From: JANMEX01 sp043744175
Lineage (GTDB): Bacteria > Pseudomonadota > Alphaproteobacteria > Rhizobiales > Rhizobiaceae
Assembly: GCA_043744175.1 (NCBI GenBank)
Contig: JAYTVD010000062.1
Span: 1-7,015 of the forward strand
Reading direction: 5' to 3'
Length of the DNA: 7,015 nucleotides
Shown here: positions 5,357 through 7,015 of the stretch, in pieces
Layout: every line of letters begins with the position of its first letter
Position numbering within the stretch: the stretch's first letter is position 1
Translations under genes and position numbers: made by a program
Notes under the pieces: model-generated
Databases searched by the model: none
What the model was told of the DNA's origin: nothing
Seen by the model: only the letters and a program-made list of their open reading frames with translations

Positions 5357-5481
5357 GTGCGGTGCCCCCATGATGCTCAGGTCCGCCGCATCTCCTGGGT
5401 CGTGGGGACTCGTCGGCCGGTGTGGTATTTCCCCGCGTGGAAGTCTCGTAACGAGTATGCCTACCGGCCGACCCCAATTTT
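5357..5481 (+). ncRNA. Predicted structured RNA of unassigned family
   Basis: Two strong folds sit side by side. Domain 1: CCCCATGA (5366-5373) pairs with TCGTGGGG (5400-5407), and above a 2-nt bulge CTCAGG (5376-5381) pairs with CCTGGG (5394-5399) around a 12-nt loop. Domain 2: GTCGGCCGGT (5412-5421) pairs perfectly with ACCGGCCGAC (5463-5472), continues with GGTAT/ATGCC (5424-5428 with 5457-5461) and opens into two small hairpins, TTCC/GGAA and CTCG/CGAG, a three-way junction. It ends with CCCCAATTTT. Open frames across the segment give no recognisable protein. It lacks the SRP RNA GGTCCGGAAGGAAGCAG signature and an evident tmRNA tag, and I cannot build a convincing 6S closing stem or tRNA cloverleaf. 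Plus strand is preferred because of the T-run and promoter-like element; this is inference. Confidence 0.45.
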
Positions 5482-5551
5482 CGAGAAGTCGCTTGAAATG
5501 CTGTATTGATGGCCAAATGAAGAGATTTTCTGCCAACGAAATTCAACCCAC

Positions 5552-5582
5552 AAAAAAGCCGCCTCAAACGGGCGGCTGTTTT
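5552..5582. terminator. Bidirectional terminator, mainly of rpmG
   Basis: AGCCGCC (5557-5563) pairs perfectly with GGCGGCT (5571-5577) around a 7-nt loop. On the minus strand the stem is followed by six Ts, 26 bases past the rpmG stop, making a classical terminator. On the plus strand GTTTTAT follows, so it can also stop transcripts coming from pleD or the structured-RNA locus. Confidence 0.88.
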
Positions 5583-5602
5583 ATCAGAATGATGAGATCA
5601 AA

Positions 5603-5770
5603 TTACTTGATCTTCACTTCCTTGAAATCAACGTGCTTGCGTACCATTGGATCGTACTTACGCTTAAGCATCTTTTCCGTATAGGTACGGCTGTTCTTTG
5701 TCGTTACATAGAAGAAACCAGTATCAGCTGTCGAAATCAGCTTGATTTTGATGGTCGTTGCCTTGGCCAT
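5603..5770 (-). CDS. rpmG: 50S ribosomal protein L33
   Basis: This 55-aa basic protein reads MAKATTIKIKLISTADTGFF followed by YVTTKNSRTYTEKMLKRKYD and ends DFKEVKIK, the standard bacterial L33 pattern. The two CxxC zinc motifs of C+ L33 proteins are absent (the protein has no cysteine), so this is the zinc-independent C- form usual in alphaproteobacteria. It is a component of the large ribosomal subunit near the E site. Shine-Dalgarno AGGAC lies 8-9 nt before the ATG at 5770, just after a large leader hairpin. The gene is convergent with pleD, and lies 108 nt downstream of the MFS gene on the same strand. Confidence 0.97.
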   Translation of the reverse strand: MAKATTIKIKLISTADTGFFYVTTKNSRTYTEKMLKRKYDPMVRKHVDFKEVKIK

Positions 5771-5787
5771 TTTATTTGTCCTGTCTT

Positions 5788-5837
5788 GCCGGATTTAACC
5801 GCGTCATATTAAACGCAACAGACCGGCGGTTACCGGC
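5788..5837 (-). promoter_or_regulatory. Large hairpin in the rpmG leader
   Basis: On the minus strand, GCCGG-TAACCGC (5837-5826) pairs with GCGGTTA (5802-5796) and, past a 3-nt bulge, CCGGC (5792-5788). This makes 12 Watson-Crick pairs closing a 23-nt loop. It ends about 5 nt before the AGGAC ribosome site. No T-run follows, so it is not a terminator of the MFS gene. Whether it is transcribed depends on the start site; a TAATAT within the loop could itself be a -10 element. Confidence 0.5.
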
Positions 5838-5878
5838 TTTACGAATTTGGCCGGAAACTACGGATTGTCAGCGGAATG

Positions 5879-7015
5879 TCAACCCCGCTTGTTGGTGAAG
5901 ATGGTCCTTGTGAGGGCAACAATGAGATAAAAGGTAAAAAATATTGCAAGCGCCCATGCAAAACCGTGCGGACCCGCGACATCCATGCCCACGCCGATGG
6001 CTTGGGGGCCGATTAACATGCCGATGGCATAGCAAAATATGAAAGCAGCGTTAGCCGACGCCAGTTCTTGGCCGCTGAGTCTTGAGCCCAAATGCGCGAG
6101 GCCGACGGTGTAAAGTCCGGCAATCATGCCGCCCCAGACGAACATCAAACCCGCCAGCATATACCAATTGCCCGACGCAGCGGGCATGAGCAGCACACCT
6201 GCAAGGCCGAGCGCCGCAATAACAATCAATATCACCCTGCGGTCCTTCACGCGGTCGCTGAGAAGGCCGAGAGGGATTTGGAACATCAGGTTACCAACCC
6301 CGATCATCGTCATCAGCAGGGCTGTATCGCCTTCGCTATAGCCAAGCCTTGAGCCATAGACCGGGAGCAGGGCAAACCCGCCGGTTTCGACGGCGCCATA
6401 GACCAGCACGGCGGCGGTCGCAGTGGGAACCTTGGTGATGTAGGGCCAAAACGGCACTTGATCTTCCGACTGGATATCCGGGCTCTCGCGCCAGGCAAGC
6501 GCCACCGGAATAATCGCCAGCAGCACCACCGCGCTGCCGATTGCGAAGGGTAGATAGCCGTGGCTGCCGACTTTGGAGAAAATGTACGGCCCTAGGGCAA
6601 AACCGAGCGACAAAAGCGTTGCATAGATGCCCAGTACGAGACCTCGATATCGAGCGGGCGTGGAATGGCTGATCCAAAATTCCGACAGAATGAACAGCAC
6701 AGTCAGCGCCGCATGAAGCGCGAAGCGCAGTACAATCCAGCTCGAAAACGAGGACACAAGAAAAAAGCTGGAAAATACGGCGGCACCGAAAATCATCGTC
6801 ATAATCATCGCGGTCGCCACGCCAACCCGCGAGGCAAATGGTGTGGCCAGCGGTGCGGCCATGATGGAGGCGATGCCGGCAAACGCCGTGTTGAGGCCAA
6901 TCAATGAGGCCGAATAGCCACGGTTTTCAAGAATCACAGTCAAAAGCGGCATCCCTAAACCGATGCTGGTTCCCACCACACTGATTGAGGCAATGGCTGC
7001 TGCGGCGGAAAGCCA
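5879..7015 (-). CDS. MFS transporter, YcaD-like (5' end beyond the window)
   Basis: In total 378 residues are visible, entering in frame from the right edge with WLSAAAAIASISVVG, part of transmembrane helix 1, so only a short N-terminus is missing. About twelve hydrophobic helices follow. MFS signatures include ASRVGVATAM after TM2 (motif A region), a charged central linker (WRESPDIQSEDQVPFWPY) between the halves, and LGLLSDRVKDRRVIL, the motif A-like loop of the second half. The repeated GxxxG-like TM stretches and SGQELASANAAF resemble the YcaD/YfkF branch of MFS permeases. It is an inner-membrane secondary transporter; the substrate cannot be told. A GTG at 6979 is only an internal valine. 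In Hyphomicrobiales this gene commonly lies between the rnr region and rpmG (recalled synteny). Confidence 0.92.
   Translation of the reverse strand, partial: WLSAAAAIASISVVGTSIGLGMPLLTVILENRGYSASLIGLNTAFAGIASIMAAPLATPFASRVGVATAMIMTMIFGAAVFSSFFLVSSFSSWIVLRFALHAALTVLFILSEFWISHSTPARYRGLVLGIYATLLSLGFALGPYIFSKVGSHGYLPFAIGSAVVLLAIIPVALAWRESPDIQSEDQVPFWPYITKVPTATAAVLVYGAVETGGFALLPVYGSRLGYSEGDTALLMTMIGVGNLMFQIPLGLLSDRVKDRRVILIVIAALGLAGVLLMPAASGNWYMLAGLMFVWGGMIAGLYTVGLAHLGSRLSGQELASANAAFIFCYAIGMLIGPQAIGVGMDVAGPHGFAWALAIFFTFYLIVALTRTIFTNKRG

Larger units (their letters stand above)
5234..5602. other. 369-bp non-protein-coding gap between pleD and rpmG
   Basis: It contains, in order, the possible pleD terminator, a weak promoter-like pair, the two-domain folded segment (5357-5481), about 70 bases in which I see nothing (5482-5551), and the terminator shared with rpmG. 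Frames that stay open here on both strands encode low-complexity, Arg/Ser/Pro-rich sequence without family resemblance, and their start codons lack credible ribosome sites. Confidence 0.6.

Noticed and set aside
5382..5393. C-rich hairpin loop as an anti-Shine-Dalgarno small RNA of the rhizobial CCUCCUCCC type
   Set aside because: The loop TCCGCCGCATCT lacks the repeated CUCCUCCC motif, so assignment to that family is not supported.
5412..5472. tRNA or tmRNA acceptor domain in the folded segment
   Set aside because: The stem is 10 bp with a three-way rather than four-way junction, there is no T-loop GTTCGA-type motif and no CCA end.
5285..5536. 83-codon minus-strand open frame opposite the folded segment
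   Set aside because: Low-complexity composition, no Shine-Dalgarno and no recognisable domain; the strong palindromes explain the sequence better.
5292..5684. 130-codon plus-strand open frame over the pleD-rpmG gap and rpmG
   Set aside because: No family resemblance and no credible ribosome site; it runs antisense through rpmG, and its sequence is explained better by the folded segment and terminator.

Overview
The window looks like chromosomal DNA of an alphaproteobacterium, most likely of the order Hyphomicrobiales (Rhizobiales). Three things support this: the divK-pleD cell-cycle pair beside DUF3572, dinB, rpmG and an MFS gene, an arrangement I know from that order; a DNA polymerase IV with the N-terminal CxxC...CxxC extension usual there; and an alphaproteobacterial LexA box (GTTC-N7-GTTC) at dinB. 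Genes are dense, codon use looks even, and I see no insertion sequence, phage gene, tRNA, rRNA or CRISPR array.

Left part (1-1100): the 5' end of a minus-strand gene with a signal/anchor-like N-terminus runs off the left edge. Divergent from it is a 50-residue DUF3563-like gene. A minus-strand single-domain ParB-like protein follows, then a divergent gene for a small, exported, very methionine-rich protein. The terminator of that last gene overlaps the stop codon of the next gene.

Middle-left (1109-3340): three minus-strand genes, DUF3572 then dinB then a DUF1003 membrane protein, lie head to tail and could form one unit. dinB also has its own LexA box ending 5 nt before its ATG, so it should be SOS-inducible.

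Centre (3341-5233): divergent from DUF3572 is the divK-pleD pair. DivK is a single-domain response regulator of the DivJ/PleC phosphorelay. PleD is a REC-REC-GGDEF diguanylate cyclase. Together they link cell-cycle phosphosignalling to c-di-GMP. The divK leader carries a perfect 7-bp hairpin directly before its Shine-Dalgarno.

Right part (5234-7015): 369 bases without a convincing protein gene separate pleD from convergent rpmG. They hold a possible pleD terminator, a strongly folded two-domain segment that I propose as an unassigned structured RNA, and a shared bidirectional terminator. rpmG (zinc-independent L33) has a large hairpin in its leader. A 5'-truncated MFS transporter gene on the same strand runs off the right edge.

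The least explained element is the folded RNA-like locus at about 5357-5481. All homology calls are from memory and pattern recognition; no search or folding software was run.
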